Assembly: GCF_001618865.1 (NCBI RefSeq)
Contig: NZ_CP015136.1
Location: 5,801,001 to 5,865,000, forward strand
Direction of reading: 5' to 3'
DNA: 64,000 nt
Source: Luteitalea pratensis
Lineage (GTDB): Bacteria > Acidobacteriota > Vicinamibacteria > Vicinamibacterales > Vicinamibacteraceae
The translations under genes were made by a program, and so were the position numbers. Shown here piece after piece: positions 10,121 through 19,448 of the stretch; positions within the stretch are counted from its first letter, which is position 1; each line of letters begins with the position of its first letter. The notes below the pieces were generated by a model that did not search any database, was not told the origin of the DNA, and saw nothing but the letters and a program-made list of their open reading frames with translations.

Positions 10121-11299
10121 CTACCCCCGATCGAGCAACGCGACGGCGTGGACGATCATCGCGTCCTCGATCGCGCTCGTCCCCTCGGGCGTCTTGCCCT
10201 TGACGCTGATGCGGTCCGGCGTGGAGCCGAGGGCCTCGGCGAGCGAAGCGCGCATCGGCCCGGCGATGGGACCGATCTTCGGGCGGTGACAGATCACCAC
10301 GACGTCGAGGTTGCCGAGGTGCCAGCCCGCCGCCGCCACGCGGCTGAACGCGTCGCGGAGGAGCACGAGGCTGTCGGCATCCTTCCAGGCCGGATCGGTG
10401 TCCGGGAACAGGCCGCCTACGTCCCCGAGCCCCGCGGCACCGAGCACGGCGTCGGTGACCGCGTGACAGACCGCATCACCATCGGAGTGCCCCGCGAGAC
10501 CACGCGCGTCGGGCACCTGCACGCCACCGACAACGAGGCGACGATCATCCGCGAAGCGGTGCGAATCGTAGCCGAGACCGATGCGGATGGCGCCCACGGC
10601 CTGTTCGGCGGAATCACCACCAAGCAGCCTGCGCGCGCGTGCCAGATCGTCCTCGGTCGTGATCTTCACGTTGTCGGCGTGTCCTTCCACGACATGCACG
10701 CGATAGCCGGCTCGTTCGGCAAGCGCGGCTTCATCGGTGACGTCGGTCGGAGACATCATGAGCGGCAGCAGCACCCCGAGCACGTCACGCCGGAATCCTT
10801 GCGGGGTCTGGGCGAGCGCCAGGTCGTCGCGTGCGATCGTGCCGTCGATCCAGCACTGTGATCCGTCGCGGGCCACGTGCTTCACCGTGTCGTGGACGCG
10901 GGCGCCAGCGATGGCCGCCCCGTCACGCGCGGCAGCATCGATCACCCGGCCGATGATCGCGCCGGTCACGAATGGACGCGCTGCATCGTGCACGAGCACG
11001 ACGTCCGCGTCTCCAGGGAGGGCGGCCACGCCCGCGGCCACCGAGTCCTGCCGTCGCGCGCCGCCCGCCACCACGCGCAGCAACTTCACCCCGGCCGCGC
11101 CAACCGCCAGGGCGCGTGCATGCTCGACGTCACCGTCTGGCACGACCACCACGATGCCGCGAACGCGCGGCGACGCGGCGCACGCCGCAACACTGCGCTC
11201 GAAGATGGTGCGATCGCCAATCGACAGCCACTGCTTGGGCACCGCGCCACCGAGTCGCCGCCCCTTGCCGCCGGCGGCGACAACCACGTCCACGATCAC
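10121..11299 (-). CDS. ispDF: Bifunctional IspD/IspF (MEP cytidylyltransferase and MECDP synthase)
   Basis: Two steps of the non-mevalonate isoprenoid pathway are fused in one 392-residue protein. The N-terminal half is IspD: AAGGKGRRLGGAVPKQW, HDAARPFV, TPQGFR and KITTEDDL. The C-terminal half is IspF: IRIGLGYDSHRF with the metal-binding Asp and His, GLAGHSDGDAVCHAVTDAVLG, GDVGGLFPDTDP and TSAIEDAM. GTG at 11299 is preferred, with GGAG 8 bases upstream; a GTG two codons later is possible. Such fusions are known in alphaproteobacteria and others. It lies upstream of gltX. IspE, the intervening step, is encoded at 23184-24155. Confidence 0.94.
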   Translation of the reverse strand: MIVDVVVAAGGKGRRLGGAVPKQWLSIGDRTIFERSVAACAASPRVRGIVVVVPDGDVEHARALAVGAAGVKLLRVVAGGARRQDSVAAGVAALPGDADVVLVHDAARPFVTGAIIGRVIDAAARDGAAIAGARVHDTVKHVARDGSQCWIDGTIARDDLALAQTPQGFRRDVLGVLLPLMMSPTDVTDEAALAERAGYRVHVVEGHADNVKITTEDDLARARRLLGGDSAEQAVGAIRIGLGYDSHRFADDRRLVVGGVQVPDARGLAGHSDGDAVCHAVTDAVLGAAGLGDVGGLFPDTDPAWKDADSLVLLRDAFSRVAAAGWHLGNLDVVVICHRPKIGPIAGPMRASLAEALGSTPDRISVKGKTPEGTSAIEDAMIVHAVALLDRG

Positions 11300-11335
11300 G
11301 ATCGGTGCTCCATGCGAGTGGTAAGGTACACCGCC

Positions 11336-11723
11336 ATGCGCAACGCGGCACGTCCGATCCTGGCCGTCGTGCTGACGATGCTGCTGTCGGGCGCGGCGCT
11401 GGTCACTGCGGGACGTCTGGCAGGCGTGGATCCCCGCGGGCGGGCCTCCTGGAACGCGGCGGCCCCGACGTTCGACCCGACGCCGCATGCCTGACGCTGT
11501 TCGTGCCGGCCTGCGACATCAGCGCCGTGGTGCTCCATCCGGCGGCCTCGACCGGGCTGCTCGCGTGCACGCCGAGTTCTTCGTCGCCATGCCCGACGGC
11601 TCCGCGCGAAAGGCAGGCAGCGTCGCGGTCAGCAGATCACCCGACGGCGTGGTGACATTGGCACTGGGCGACGTGCGCCCGCCGCGGCGCGCACCCCTGG
11701 TCGTACGCATCAGCGTCCCTTGC
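11336..11723 (+). pseudogene. Frameshifted small secreted-protein gene, divergent from ispDF
   Basis: The plus strand opens with ATG 11336 and encodes 52 residues with a hydrophobic N-terminal segment (ILAVVLTMLLSGAALVTA), stopping at 11494. Strong G/C third-position bias then continues in a different frame (LTLFVPACDISAVVLHPAASTG, about 11490-11565) and in a third frame from about 11565 to 11710 (RVHAEFFVAMPDGSARKAGS, then GVVTLALGDVRPPRR). Together these read like one exported protein of about 120 residues broken by two shifts. A real decayed gene or sequencing errors are both possible. The family is not recognised. Confidence 0.45.
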
Positions 11724-12365
11724 TCACCGCCAGTGTGCAGCGGCTTCCGTGCCGCCGGCGTACGCGGCCAGCCGCTCGCGGGTCAGTGCCAGCGCGCGTT
11801 CGCCGTTCCCGCGCGGCATCGCCGCGGGCACGTACAGCACGACCAGCGCATCGGTCGTCTCCGGCGTCGTCATCGTCCGCGCCGAGTCCGAGGTCGGGTT
11901 GCCGAAGGGACCCTGGGCGTCGGCGAGTGTCAATCGGCCCTCGACGTTGACGCGGTCCTTGCGGATGCCGTCGTAGCCCTCGCCCGGGGCGCCGAGCCGC
12001 AGCATGACCGGCGGGTGCACGCGCCCGAGGTCGTAGAGGCCGAATGCGATCTGGGTCTCGGCCGAGCACCAGTTGATAATGTCGACAAGGCCATTCACGC
12101 GAGGCAGGGGATCGCCCTTGCGCACGCGCCGAAGCAGGGCCTCGCTCGACGGCCGCGTCTTGGTCGGATCGATGCCGCAGCGCTTGTACATCGCGCGCGT
12201 CGCCGCCGTGGCTTCCTCGAGCCCGGCCGCCGTGCGCAACGATTCGGCCGCGACCGCAAGGGGCACGTCGAGGCGGGCGTCGTGCGCATGCACGGTGACG
12301 CCCTGGCGCACGATCACTCCGGGCACGACGATGTCGGCGACGTCGGGCGAGACGACCAGGATCAC
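11724..12365 (-). CDS. Stand-alone B3/B4 tRNA-binding-domain protein
   Basis: This 213-residue protein resembles the B3/B4 editing-like domain of phenylalanyl-tRNA synthetase beta, found alone in many bacteria. Supporting stretches are MYKRCGIDPTKTRPSSEALL, LPRVNGLVDIINWCSAETQI and LRLGAPGEGYDGI, in family order. It starts with GTG at 12365, overlapping the upstream acyltransferase stop as GTGA, so the two are coupled. No synthetase catalytic core is present. Stand-alone members are thought to act on tRNA, but the substrate is unknown. Confidence 0.75.
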   Translation of the reverse strand: MILVVSPDVADIVVPGVIVRQGVTVHAHDARLDVPLAVAAESLRTAAGLEEATAATRAMYKRCGIDPTKTRPSSEALLRRVRKGDPLPRVNGLVDIINWCSAETQIAFGLYDLGRVHPPVMLRLGAPGEGYDGIRKDRVNVEGRLTLADAQGPFGNPTSDSARTMTTPETTDALVVLYVPAAMPRGNGERALALTRERLAAYAGGTEAAAHWR

Positions 12366-13099
12366 GTCGACGCCACCTGCAGGTCCTCCACACCGGCACG
12401 GACTTGCCGCTCGATCACGCCGGCGAGTTCACGCGCCTTCCGCGCCTCGTAGGCAACCGTGGAGATCGGTGGCAGCACCCGCACGCGGACGTGGCCGGGA
12501 CACGTCATGAGGCGCCCCTTCAGCATCACGTGTCGCGTCCCTTCCACCGACACCGGCACGATCGGCAGGCCCGCCTCGATGGCCAGCATCACGATGCCGC
12601 CCCGGAACCTGGCGACGCTGCCGTCGGCGCTGCGCGTGCCTTCCGGGAACACCAGGATCGACGCCTTCTGTCGCATCAATTCCTTGATCTGCACCATCGT
12701 CGAGTTGCCCGGATTGCTGCGGTCGACGAGGACATGGCCGCTGCGGCGCAGGTGCCAGCCGAGGAACGGCACCTTGCCGAGCGAGGCCTTGGCGAGGATG
12801 CGGACCTGGTACGGCAGGTGCCAGAACAGCACCGGGATGTCGTAGATGCTCTGGTGATTCGCGAGGAACAGGTACGGCTGGTCACGCGGCAGGTCGTCGA
12901 GGCCCTCGACGTCGACCGACACTCGTGTCGTCTTCAGGATCAGCCAGGCCCACGCGCGCGCACAGCGGTGTGCGAGGTGACCCTGTCGGTCGACCAGCAC
13001 GGACAGCAGCGATAACGTCCCGAGGACGATGGTGTACAGGGCGATGGCGGGGATGAGAAAGAAGACCGTCCGCCACCAGTGAAACGGGGGTACTGCCAT
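12362..13099 (-). CDS. plsC: 1-acyl-sn-glycerol-3-phosphate acyltransferase
   Basis: This membrane enzyme adds the second acyl chain to lysophosphatidic acid to make phosphatidic acid. The 245-residue product has an N-terminal membrane helix (VFFLIPAIALYTIVLGTLSLLS), the catalytic NHQSIYD (HX4D), a substrate-binding FPEGTRS and a PIVPVSVEGT block. The start is ATG 13099. It is packed between the PIN/TRAM gene (9 bases upstream) and the B3/B4 gene (overlapping), implying co-transcription. PlsC-like enzymes may also act in other acylation steps. Confidence 0.9.
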   Translation of the reverse strand: MAVPPFHWWRTVFFLIPAIALYTIVLGTLSLLSVLVDRQGHLAHRCARAWAWLILKTTRVSVDVEGLDDLPRDQPYLFLANHQSIYDIPVLFWHLPYQVRILAKASLGKVPFLGWHLRRSGHVLVDRSNPGNSTMVQIKELMRQKASILVFPEGTRSADGSVARFRGGIVMLAIEAGLPIVPVSVEGTRHVMLKGRLMTCPGHVRVRVLPPISTVAYEARKARELAGVIERQVRAGVEDLQVAST

Positions 13100-13108
13100 C
13101 AGGGGACG

Positions 13109-14206
13109 TCAGGTCTGCTGGACGGCGCGCGGGCGCCGAAACGAGGCCGTCTGGCTGGTCGGCGCGGTCGGCGTCTCGGCGGTGACCTCGCCCTCGAGCG
13201 GAGTGCGCTGGGCCTCGCCTGCCGGTTCGATGTAGCGGCCGAAGATCATCTTGCCGGCGGTGGTCTGCAGCACGCTCGTGACCACGACATCGATGTTCTT
13301 GCTGATCATCTTGCGGCCGTTGTCCACCACCACCATGGTGCCGTCGTCCAGGTACGCGACGCCCTGGTTGTACTCGCGGCCTTCCTTGAGGATGAACACC
13401 TTCATGTACTCGCCGGGCAGCACCACGGGCTTGAGCGAGTTGGCGAGCTCGTTGATGTTGAGCACGTGCACGCCGCGCAGTTCGGCGACCTTGTTCAGGT
13501 TGAAGTCGTTGGTGACGATCTTGCCCTCGAGCGAGCGGGCAAGTTCGATCAGCTTGAGGTCGACTTCCTTGACGTCGGGGAAGTCGACATCGGAGATGAC
13601 CACGTCCAGGTTGGTCATCTTCTGGACCTTCTGGAGGATGTCGAGGCCGCGGCGGCCGCGATTGCGCTTCATCGGATCCGACGAGTCGGCGACAAATTGC
13701 AATTCCTTCAGCACGAACTGTGGAATCACCAGCGTGCCATCCAGAAAACCGGTCTCGCAGATGTCGGCGATGCGGCCGTCGATGATGACGCTCGTGTCCA
13801 GGATCTTGAAATGCTTCTTCGGTGCCGTGGCGCGGAACAGGCCGATCAGGCGCGCGGGCTCCAGCCATTCGCCCTTGCGGCCACCAAGGACGAGCCCGAG
13901 GTACGTGAGCGCGAGCAGCGTGACCGTATGCAGGAAGGCGACACGACCGTCGGTGCTGTCGGCCCAGAAGAGGGTCGTGGTGATCGTCTTGGCGATGGTG
14001 AGGCCGACGGTCCCGCCGATGACGGCGCCGAGGATCGACGAGACGGCGGTATCACGCAGCTGCGTCTCGAAGACGACGACGAGGCCCGCCAGTCCCGCCC
14101 CGAACAGGACGTTGATCAGCGCCAGATCGTGGACCGGCCTGACCAGCGAGGCCGAATACGCGACCGCTGCCACGAAGAGCACGCGGGCAAAGACGAACCA
14201 GGTCAT
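13109..14206 (-). CDS. YacL-type membrane protein with PIN and TRAM domains
   Basis: The 365-residue product has four N-terminal membrane segments (to about residue 105), then a PIN nuclease domain starting [16 protein letters not shown]. The acidic residues in that segment and in [13 protein letters not shown] form the putative metal site. A C-terminal TRAM-like segment follows ([31 protein letters not shown]). In Bacillus the homologue yacL lies between disA and ispD next to radA; the same radA-yacL-ispD-ispF-gltX order is seen here, with disA absent. Its cellular role is not settled. Confidence 0.85.
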   Translation of the reverse strand: MTWFVFARVLFVAAVAYSASLVRPVHDLALINVLFGAGLAGLVVVFETQLRDTAVSSILGAVIGGTVGLTIAKTITTTLFWADSTDGRVAFLHTVTLLALTYLGLVLGGRKGEWLEPARLIGLFRATAPKKHFKILDTSVIIDGRIADICETGFLDGTLVIPQFVLKELQFVADSSDPMKRNRGRRGLDILQKVQKMTNLDVVISDVDFPDVKEVDLKLIELARSLEGKIVTNDFNLNKVAELRGVHVLNINELANSLKPVVLPGEYMKVFILKEGREYNQGVAYLDDGTMVVVDNGRKMISKNIDVVVTSVLQTTAGKMIFGRYIEPAGEAQRTPLEGEVTAETPTAPTSQTASFRRPRAVQQT

Positions 14207-14308
14207 GAACGACCCCGAATATGAATGCTCAACGAGCTCGAAGGACGCGCGCCCGGGATCATGGAGGGGTGTGACGGCCGCGCGACGCCAGCCGACATCA
14301 TACGCCCA

Positions 14309-15685
14309 TCAATCCCAACCGATCACCTCGTCCAGTGTCTCTTCCACGGTCCGGACCCCCACCACCTCACAGCCGCTCGCCCCGTCGCCTGGGGTGACGT
14401 TGCCGGCAGGCACGACGCAGCGCGTGAACCCCATCTGGGCGGCTTCGCGGACGCGGAGGAGCGCCTGTCCCGTGGCGCGGACCTCCCCGGCGAGGCCGAC
14501 CTCCCCGAAAACGGCCGTCCCGGCGCGAACCGGCCGGTTCCGGACGCTCGAGACGACCGCCGCCACGATGCCGAGGTCGGCCGCACGCTCGTCCACCGTG
14601 AACCCGCCGGCGACGTTGACGAAGACGTCCTCGCCGGCCAGGTTCAGGCCCGCCCGCTTCTCGAGGACGGCAAGCAGCAACGCCAACCGCTGCTGATCGA
14701 CGCCGTTGGTCATGCGCCGGGCGCTGCCGTAGACACTGCTCGACACCAGGGCCTGCATCTCTAGAAGAATCGGTCGCGAGCCCTCCATGCAACAGAGGAC
14801 GGCGGATCCGGGAGCGCCGAGCTGACGCTCGGCGAGGAACAGGGCCGACGGATTGGGCACGGCCTGCAGGCCGCTGCCGGTCATCTCGAAGACGCCGAGT
14901 TCGCTCACCGCGCCGAAGCGGTTCTTGACCGCCCGGATCACGCGGTGCGTGTGGTGGCGCTCTCCCTCGAAGTACAACACCGTATCGACCACATGCTCGA
15001 GCACCTTGGGACCGGCCAGGCCGCCGTCCTTGGTGACGTGACCGACCAGCACCGTCGGCAGGTTCTGTCCCTTGGCGGCGAAGAGCAGTTGCGTGGCCGC
15101 CTCGCGGATCTGCCCGACCGTGCCCGGGGCCGACGTCAGCTTCGTGGAGTACACGGTCTGGATCGAATCGACGATCAGCAACGCCGGTTTGAGCCTCTGC
15201 ACTTCGTCGAGGATGCGCTCGGTGCACGTCTCTGCCAAAAGATAGAGCGGCGCGTCGCCGACGCCGAGGCGCTCGCCGCGGCCCTTCACCTGGTGCTCGG
15301 ATTCCTCGCCCGAGCAGTACAGCACCGGCCCGGTCCGCTGCGCGAACTCCGCCGCCGCCTGCAGCAACAGCGTGCTCTTGCCGATGCCAGGCTCGCCACC
15401 GAGGAGCACGAGGCTGCCGGGGACGAGACCGCCGCCGAGCACGCGGTCGAACTCGCCGATGCCCGTGGAGATGCGCTCGGCCTGCTGCATGTCGACATCG
15501 GCATAGAGCCGCGCCTTCGAGCCCGGACCACCGAGACTCGGCCGCGCCCCACCGGCGGGCAGCGGCGGCGTCGCCGCTTCCTCGGCAAACGTGTTCCATG
15601 CGCCGCAATCGGGGCAGCGTCCGAGCCACTTGGGCGATTGCGCACCACAGTTGGTGCAGGCGAAGACGGTCTTGGGAACGCGCAT
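14309..15685 (-). CDS. radA: DNA repair protein RadA
   Basis: RadA is a RecA-like ATPase that helps process recombination intermediates. The 458-residue product has the zinc finger (C10, C13, C24, C27), a Walker A GGEPGIGKST at 96-105, the RadA-specific KNRFG motif, and a C-terminal Lon-protease-like domain (EDVFVNVAGGFTVDERAADL, then GEVGLAGEVRATG). The start is ATG 15685. A type A repeat array begins 2 bases upstream of the start codon, so promoter and ribosome-binding sequences are not obvious. Confidence 0.96.
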   Translation of the reverse strand: MRVPKTVFACTNCGAQSPKWLGRCPDCGAWNTFAEEAATPPLPAGGARPSLGGPGSKARLYADVDMQQAERISTGIGEFDRVLGGGLVPGSLVLLGGEPGIGKSTLLLQAAAEFAQRTGPVLYCSGEESEHQVKGRGERLGVGDAPLYLLAETCTERILDEVQRLKPALLIVDSIQTVYSTKLTSAPGTVGQIREAATQLLFAAKGQNLPTVLVGHVTKDGGLAGPKVLEHVVDTVLYFEGERHHTHRVIRAVKNRFGAVSELGVFEMTGSGLQAVPNPSALFLAERQLGAPGSAVLCCMEGSRPILLEMQALVSSSVYGSARRMTNGVDQQRLALLLAVLEKRAGLNLAGEDVFVNVAGGFTVDERAADLGIVAAVVSSVRNRPVRAGTAVFGEVGLAGEVRATGQALLRVREAAQMGFTRCVVPAGNVTPGDGASGCEVVGVRTVEETLDEVIGWD

Positions 15686-15686
15686 C

Positions 15687-16312
15687 GGAATTTCAGAATT
15701 TCACAGTTTCAGAATTTCACCTGCATCGCCAAGTCGCTCCACATCTCATCGGACGCCGTACAACCCGTCGTCGCATCGGCCAAGGCAATCGCCATTTGCC
15801 GGACCGAGTCGACCAGGACGGCGGTCTCAACGATTGGCGCCACGCAGGTCGCGGATGGGGACCGACGGATTCATTCGGGCGCGACGAGCGATTGTGGAGA
15901 TCACGACAGACACCTCACGGGCCTCTGGCATCAAGCGCATACTTTCGTCAGGGGTCAGCACTCCTGCCTCCGTTCCGAGGCGGAGCCAGAAATTCATCTC
16001 GCGCCCCTCTTTGGCAGAGATCGCCACCTTGGCTGCGAAATCAGCTTTGGAGTGGGCCGCAAGTGACTCCTCAAGATTGGAGGCCACCGAGAACGCTGCG
16101 CGGGCCAACTGCCTGAGGATGACGTCCTTCACGATCGACTTGAGAGCCGGGTCCGACCTGAGCGTGGCCACCGACCGCGCGAGTTGGAACGTTCGCTCGT
16201 GAATCTCTCGACGCATACCAGCGGCCCGTGCAGAACCGGGGCCAAGACAAAGGCCCAGCAAGTGCCATGGCAACGCGATGAAATTCTGAAATTCCTGCAA
16301 TCCTGAAATTAC
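15687..16312. mobile_element. Putative cassette: S23-type gene between inverted AATTTCAG arrays
   Basis: The left edge (15687-15720) has 8-base units AATTTCAG/AATTTCAC. The right edge (16280-16312) has the opposite orientation (GAAATTCT, GAAATTCC). Between them lies one four-helix-bundle gene. Arrays of the same sense and layout without a gene occur at 20928-21031, 21730-21831 and 30282-30399. Mobility is inferred from the recurring layout; no transposase or target duplication was identified. Confidence 0.5.
15827..16216 (-). CDS. Four-helix-bundle protein of the 23S rRNA intervening-sequence (S23) family
   Basis: This 129-residue helical protein carries the S23-family pattern: RTFQLARSVATL near the start, then RAAFSVASNLEESLAAHSKAD, a KVAISAKEGREMNFWLRLG stretch and a last helix. 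ATG 16216 gives the family's normal length (about 120). Such proteins are encoded in insertions within 23S rRNA genes in some bacteria and also as free genes; their function is unknown. A related fold is the Avd accessory of diversity-generating retroelements, but no reverse transcriptase is nearby. The gene separates radA from alr and is bracketed by inverted repeat arrays, suggesting arrival as a unit. Confidence 0.75.
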   Translation of the reverse strand: MRREIHERTFQLARSVATLRSDPALKSIVKDVILRQLARAAFSVASNLEESLAAHSKADFAAKVAISAKEGREMNFWLRLGTEAGVLTPDESMRLMPEAREVSVVISTIARRARMNPSVPIRDLRGANR

Positions 16313-17445
16313 GGACGGTGGCAGTATTCGCGCTGGATTCTGGCGCCCAATCGGCACAGCAACTCCCACGGAATCGTGCCGATCGTTGCGGCGACTTCGC
16401 GGACGTCGATGCGCTGGTCACCCTGGCGGCCGAGGAGCACGACCTCGTCGCCCGGCGAGACGTCGAGGCCGGTGACGTCGATCGAGAGCATGTCCATCGA
16501 GACGCGGCCGACGATCGGCACGCGCCGTCCACGCACGAGCACCACGCCGCGGTTACCGAGCCGCCAGTCGACGCCATCGGCATATCCCGCCGGCACCACC
16601 GCGAGTGTCCGCGGACCGGCGGCGCGGAACACCTGCCCGTAACCTGCGCCTTCCCCATCACGGACACCCTTCACCGCGACGATGCGGCTGTGCAGCGAGA
16701 GCGCCGGCTCGAGTTGCAGCGTCGTCATGAGCGGAGGCGGCACGATGCCGTAGAGCAGCAGGCCGGGGCGCACGGCATCGAACCAGACGCGCTCGTCGCG
16801 CAGCAGCGCTGCGCTGTTGGCCGCATGCACATGCGTCGTCCGCAGGCCGAGGTCGGCGGCGACCTCGCGTGCCGCGACGAACTGCTGCTGCTGCAGGCCG
16901 AAGAGCTCGCTCTCGGGCTCGTCCGCCGTGGCAAAATGCGTGTAGAGGGCGTCGACGCGCAGCGACGGCGCCGCGAGGATCGCAGGAAGCGTGCGACGCA
17001 GGTTGTCGTGGCGCAGCCCGAGTCGATTCATACCCGTGTCGATCTTGACGTGGCAGCCGAGCACCGTGCCGCGCGCGGCCGCGGCGTCGGCGAGGGCGCG
17101 ACCCGCCCACGGCGAAGAGATGGTCGGCGTCAGCCGATGCGAGAAGATGCCGTCGAGATCGGAGATGCCCAGGGCGCCGAACACCAGGATCGGTGCGGCG
17201 ATGCCGGCCTCGCGCAGGACGACGCCCTCATCCACGTCGGCGCAGGCGAGCATCGCGACGCCGGACGCCTCGAGCGCCGACCCCACCGACGCCGCGCCAT
17301 GTCCGTAGGCGTTGGCCTTGACGACCGCGATGATCGCGGGCACCGGGCGACCGGACGCCAGCGCGCCCTCCTCGAGGAGGCTGCGTAATGCCCGCACGTT
17401 GCCGCGCAGCGCGTCGAGATCGACGCGCGCCACCGTGTGCCGCAC
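16309..17445 (-). CDS. alr: Alanine racemase
   Basis: This PLP enzyme makes D-alanine for peptidoglycan. The 378-residue product has the PLP lysine in VVKANAYGHG (K43), a KIDTGMNRLGL block, the catalytic tyrosine in GAGYGQVF, and YADGVDWRLGNRG near the C-terminal domain. GTG 17445, two bases after the dnaB stop, gives the usual N-terminus (MRHTVARVDLDALRGN); a GTG at 17466 overlapping dnaB is an alternative. The last codons run into the right edge of the S23 cassette array. Confidence 0.94.
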   Translation of the reverse strand: MRHTVARVDLDALRGNVRALRSLLEEGALASGRPVPAIIAVVKANAYGHGAASVGSALEASGVAMLACADVDEGVVLREAGIAAPILVFGALGISDLDGIFSHRLTPTISSPWAGRALADAAAARGTVLGCHVKIDTGMNRLGLRHDNLRRTLPAILAAPSLRVDALYTHFATADEPESELFGLQQQQFVAAREVAADLGLRTTHVHAANSAALLRDERVWFDAVRPGLLLYGIVPPPLMTTLQLEPALSLHSRIVAVKGVRDGEGAGYGQVFRAAGPRTLAVVPAGYADGVDWRLGNRGVVLVRGRRVPIVGRVSMDMLSIDVTGLDVSPGDEVVLLGRQGDQRIDVREVAATIGTIPWELLCRLGARIQREYCHRP

Positions 17446-17446
17446 G

Positions 17447-18784
17447 TCAGTAGTCGCCGCCGCCACCGCGTTCGAGGTTCTCGAAGCGCGTGTAGTCGCT
17501 GATGAACGCGAGTTTCACCGTGCCCACCGGGCCGTTGCGCTGCTTCGAGATGATGATTTCTGCCTCGCCTGTGTCCTGATCCTCGGGCCCCTTATAGCGA
17601 TCCTCGCGGTAGATGAACATCACGACGTCCGCGTCCTGCTCGAGGGCGCCCGATTCACGCAGGTCCGAGAGCTGGGGCCGGTGATCGGCGCGCGCATCGG
17701 GCGCACGACTGAGCTGCGACAGGATCAGCACCGGCACGTGCAGTTCCTTGGCCAGCCCCTTGAGCGACCGCGAGATGCTGGTCAGCTCCTGCTGCCGGTT
17801 CTCGAAGCGGCCGCGTCCCTGCATCAGCTGGACGTAGTCGATCACGAGCATGTCGAGCCCGTGCTCGGCCTTGAGGCGCCGAGCCTTGGCGCGCATCTCG
17901 AGGACGCCGATCGAGGCGCTGTCGTCGATGAAGATCTTCGCCATCGAGAGCTTCTCGGCGGCCTGCGCGATCGCGGGCAGATCGCGCTCGAGCAGCATGC
18001 CCTGCCGCAGGCGCTGCGAGTCGACCCGCGCCTCCGACGTGAGCATGCGCATGAACAGCTGCTCCTTCGACATCTCGAGGCTGAAGACGCCAACGGTCTT
18101 GCCGTGTTCGAGCGCGGCGTTCTGCGCCAGGTTGATCACGAACGACGTCTTGCCCATCGACGGCCGCGCCGCGATGATCACGAGATCGCTCGGCTGCATG
18201 CCCGACGTCTTGTGATCGAGGTCGTAGAACCCGGTCGGTACGCCGGTCACCAGGCTCTTGAACTGCTGCAGCTTCTCGACGGTGTCGAGCGCCGAGTCGA
18301 CCAGCTCGGACAGCGGCGTGAAGCCCTCGCCGATGCGCGCGTCGGCGATGCTGAAGATGCTCCGTTCGGCCTCGTCGAGGATCTCGCTGGCGTCGCGGTC
18401 CGCGTCGTAGGCGTCCGACGCGATCTTGCTGGCCTCGGTGATGAGGCGGCGCAGCGTCGCCTTCTCCTTGACGATCTGCGCGTAGTGCTCGATGTTGGTC
18501 GTGCGGGGCACGCCATCGACCAGCCGCGTGATGTAGGCCGGTCCCCCGACCTTCTCCAGCGCGTCGGCACGCGTCAGCGACTCGGCCAGCGTGACCAGAT
18601 CGATCGCCGCGCCCCGCTCGCTCAACTGGATCATGTGCTCGAGCAGCAGCTGGTGCGCGTCCCGATAGAAGTCCTCGGGCTGCAACACCTCGACGGCCGC
18701 GTTGATGGCGTCGTTGCGCAGCAGGATCGCACCGAGCACGGATCGCTCCGCGTCGAGATTGTGGGGCAGGGTACGTTCGTTCAT
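17447..18784 (-). CDS. dnaB: Replicative DNA helicase
   Basis: DnaB is the hexameric replication-fork helicase. The 445-residue product starts [19 protein letters not shown]. The N-terminal collar domain leads into the RecA-like domain with Walker A ([10 protein letters not shown]), a Walker B segment ([12 protein letters not shown]) and [14 protein letters not shown]. An in-frame upstream extension is rejected because it crosses a terminator and a palindromic element. It follows rplI, as is common, and sits 2 bases upstream of alr. Confidence 0.96.
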   Translation of the reverse strand: MNERTLPHNLDAERSVLGAILLRNDAINAAVEVLQPEDFYRDAHQLLLEHMIQLSERGAAIDLVTLAESLTRADALEKVGGPAYITRLVDGVPRTTNIEHYAQIVKEKATLRRLITEASKIASDAYDADRDASEILDEAERSIFSIADARIGEGFTPLSELVDSALDTVEKLQQFKSLVTGVPTGFYDLDHKTSGMQPSDLVIIAARPSMGKTSFVINLAQNAALEHGKTVGVFSLEMSKEQLFMRMLTSEARVDSQRLRQGMLLERDLPAIAQAAEKLSMAKIFIDDSASIGVLEMRAKARRLKAEHGLDMLVIDYVQLMQGRGRFENRQQELTSISRSLKGLAKELHVPVLILSQLSRAPDARADHRPQLSDLRESGALEQDADVVMFIYREDRYKGPEDQDTGEAEIIISKQRNGPVGTVKLAFISDYTRFENLERGGGGDY

Positions 18785-18848
18785 GAAGGAAGACGGCCTA
18801 CAGCCTACTGCCTGCGGGCTGCGGTCGTCACGTTTGGTCGGATACACG

Positions 18849-18883
18849 AAAAAAAGCCCGTCACCGTTGACGGGTGACGGGCT
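18849..18883 (-). terminator. Rho-independent terminator after rplI
   Basis: An 11-bp perfect stem AGCCCGTCACC/GGTGACGGGCT with a short loop is followed on the minus strand by seven T residues. It lies between rplI and dnaB and should end the rpsF-rpsR-rplI transcript. Confidence 0.9.
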
Positions 18884-18894
18884 CTCGAACCCTC

Positions 18895-18951
18895 GGTAGG
18901 GCCCGTTCTCCGAACGGGCCGTCACGGCCGGCTCGGAGAGCCGGCCCTACC
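18895..18951. repeat. Composite palindromic element (GGTAGG...CCTACC)
   Basis: Two hairpins lie back to back: GGCCCGTTC/GAACGGGCC, then after GTCAC the hairpin GGCCGGCTC/GAGCCGGCC. GGTAGG and CCTACC frame them. It is the most compact copy (57 bp) of the type at 5042-5129. It sits just after the rplI stop and before the terminator. Confidence 0.85.
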
Positions 18952-18959
18952 ATCGCAGG

Positions 18960-19436
18960 CTACTGTGCCGGTGCCGGTGCCGAGGGCGCGCGCTCGGCGC
19001 CGACGTGCACCTTGACCTGGGCGGTCACCTCGCGGTGCAGCCGCACCGGCACGGCGTACTCGCCGACGGCCTTGATCGGATCGGCCAGCTGGATCTTGCG
19101 GCGATCGACCTCGAACCCCTGAGCCGCCAGCGCCTCGGCGATATCGGCCGACGTGACCGACCCGAACAGCTGGCTGTTGTCGCCGGCACGACGCGTGAAC
19201 GAGACCTCGGTCTGCGCGAAGCGCGTCGCGAGGGCCTGGGCCACCGCGCGCTCCTCGGCCGCCTTGGCCGCCGCCGCCTTCTTCTCGTGCTCGATCTGCT
19301 TCTTGTTCCCGGCAGTGACTGCCAGGGCGAGCTTGCGCGGCAACAGGTAGTTGCGCGCGTAGCCCGGGGCCACCTTCACGACGTCGCCACGCTCACCGAG
19401 GTGCTCGACGTGTTCCTTCAGGATCACTTCGATCAT
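18960..19436 (-). CDS. rplI: 50S ribosomal protein L9
   Basis: L9 binds 23S rRNA domain V and reaches toward neighbouring ribosomes. The 158-residue product has the conserved N-terminal domain (MIEVILKEHVEHLGERGDVV, GYARNYLLPRKLA), a long connecting helix rich in Lys/Ala, and a C-terminal domain with LFGSVTSADIAEAL. The start ATG 19436 has GGAAGGA upstream. A short Ala/Pro tail extends the end. It closes the rpsF-rpsR-rplI operon. Confidence 0.95.
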   Translation of the reverse strand: MIEVILKEHVEHLGERGDVVKVAPGYARNYLLPRKLALAVTAGNKKQIEHEKKAAAAKAAEERAVAQALATRFAQTEVSFTRRAGDNSQLFGSVTSADIAEALAAQGFEVDRRKIQLADPIKAVGEYAVPVRLHREVTAQVKVHVGAERAPSAPAPAQ

Positions 19437-19448
19437 GTCTCGTCCTTC

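Noticed and set aside
15827-16216. Diversity-generating retroelement accessory (Avd)
   Set aside because: The S23 protein has the same fold family as Avd, but there is no reverse transcriptase, template repeat or variable repeat in the surrounding sequence.
18785-18925. Longer N-terminus for DnaB beginning near 18925
   Set aside because: The extension would translate through a strong rho-independent terminator and a palindromic element; the conserved N-terminus begins at ATG 18784.
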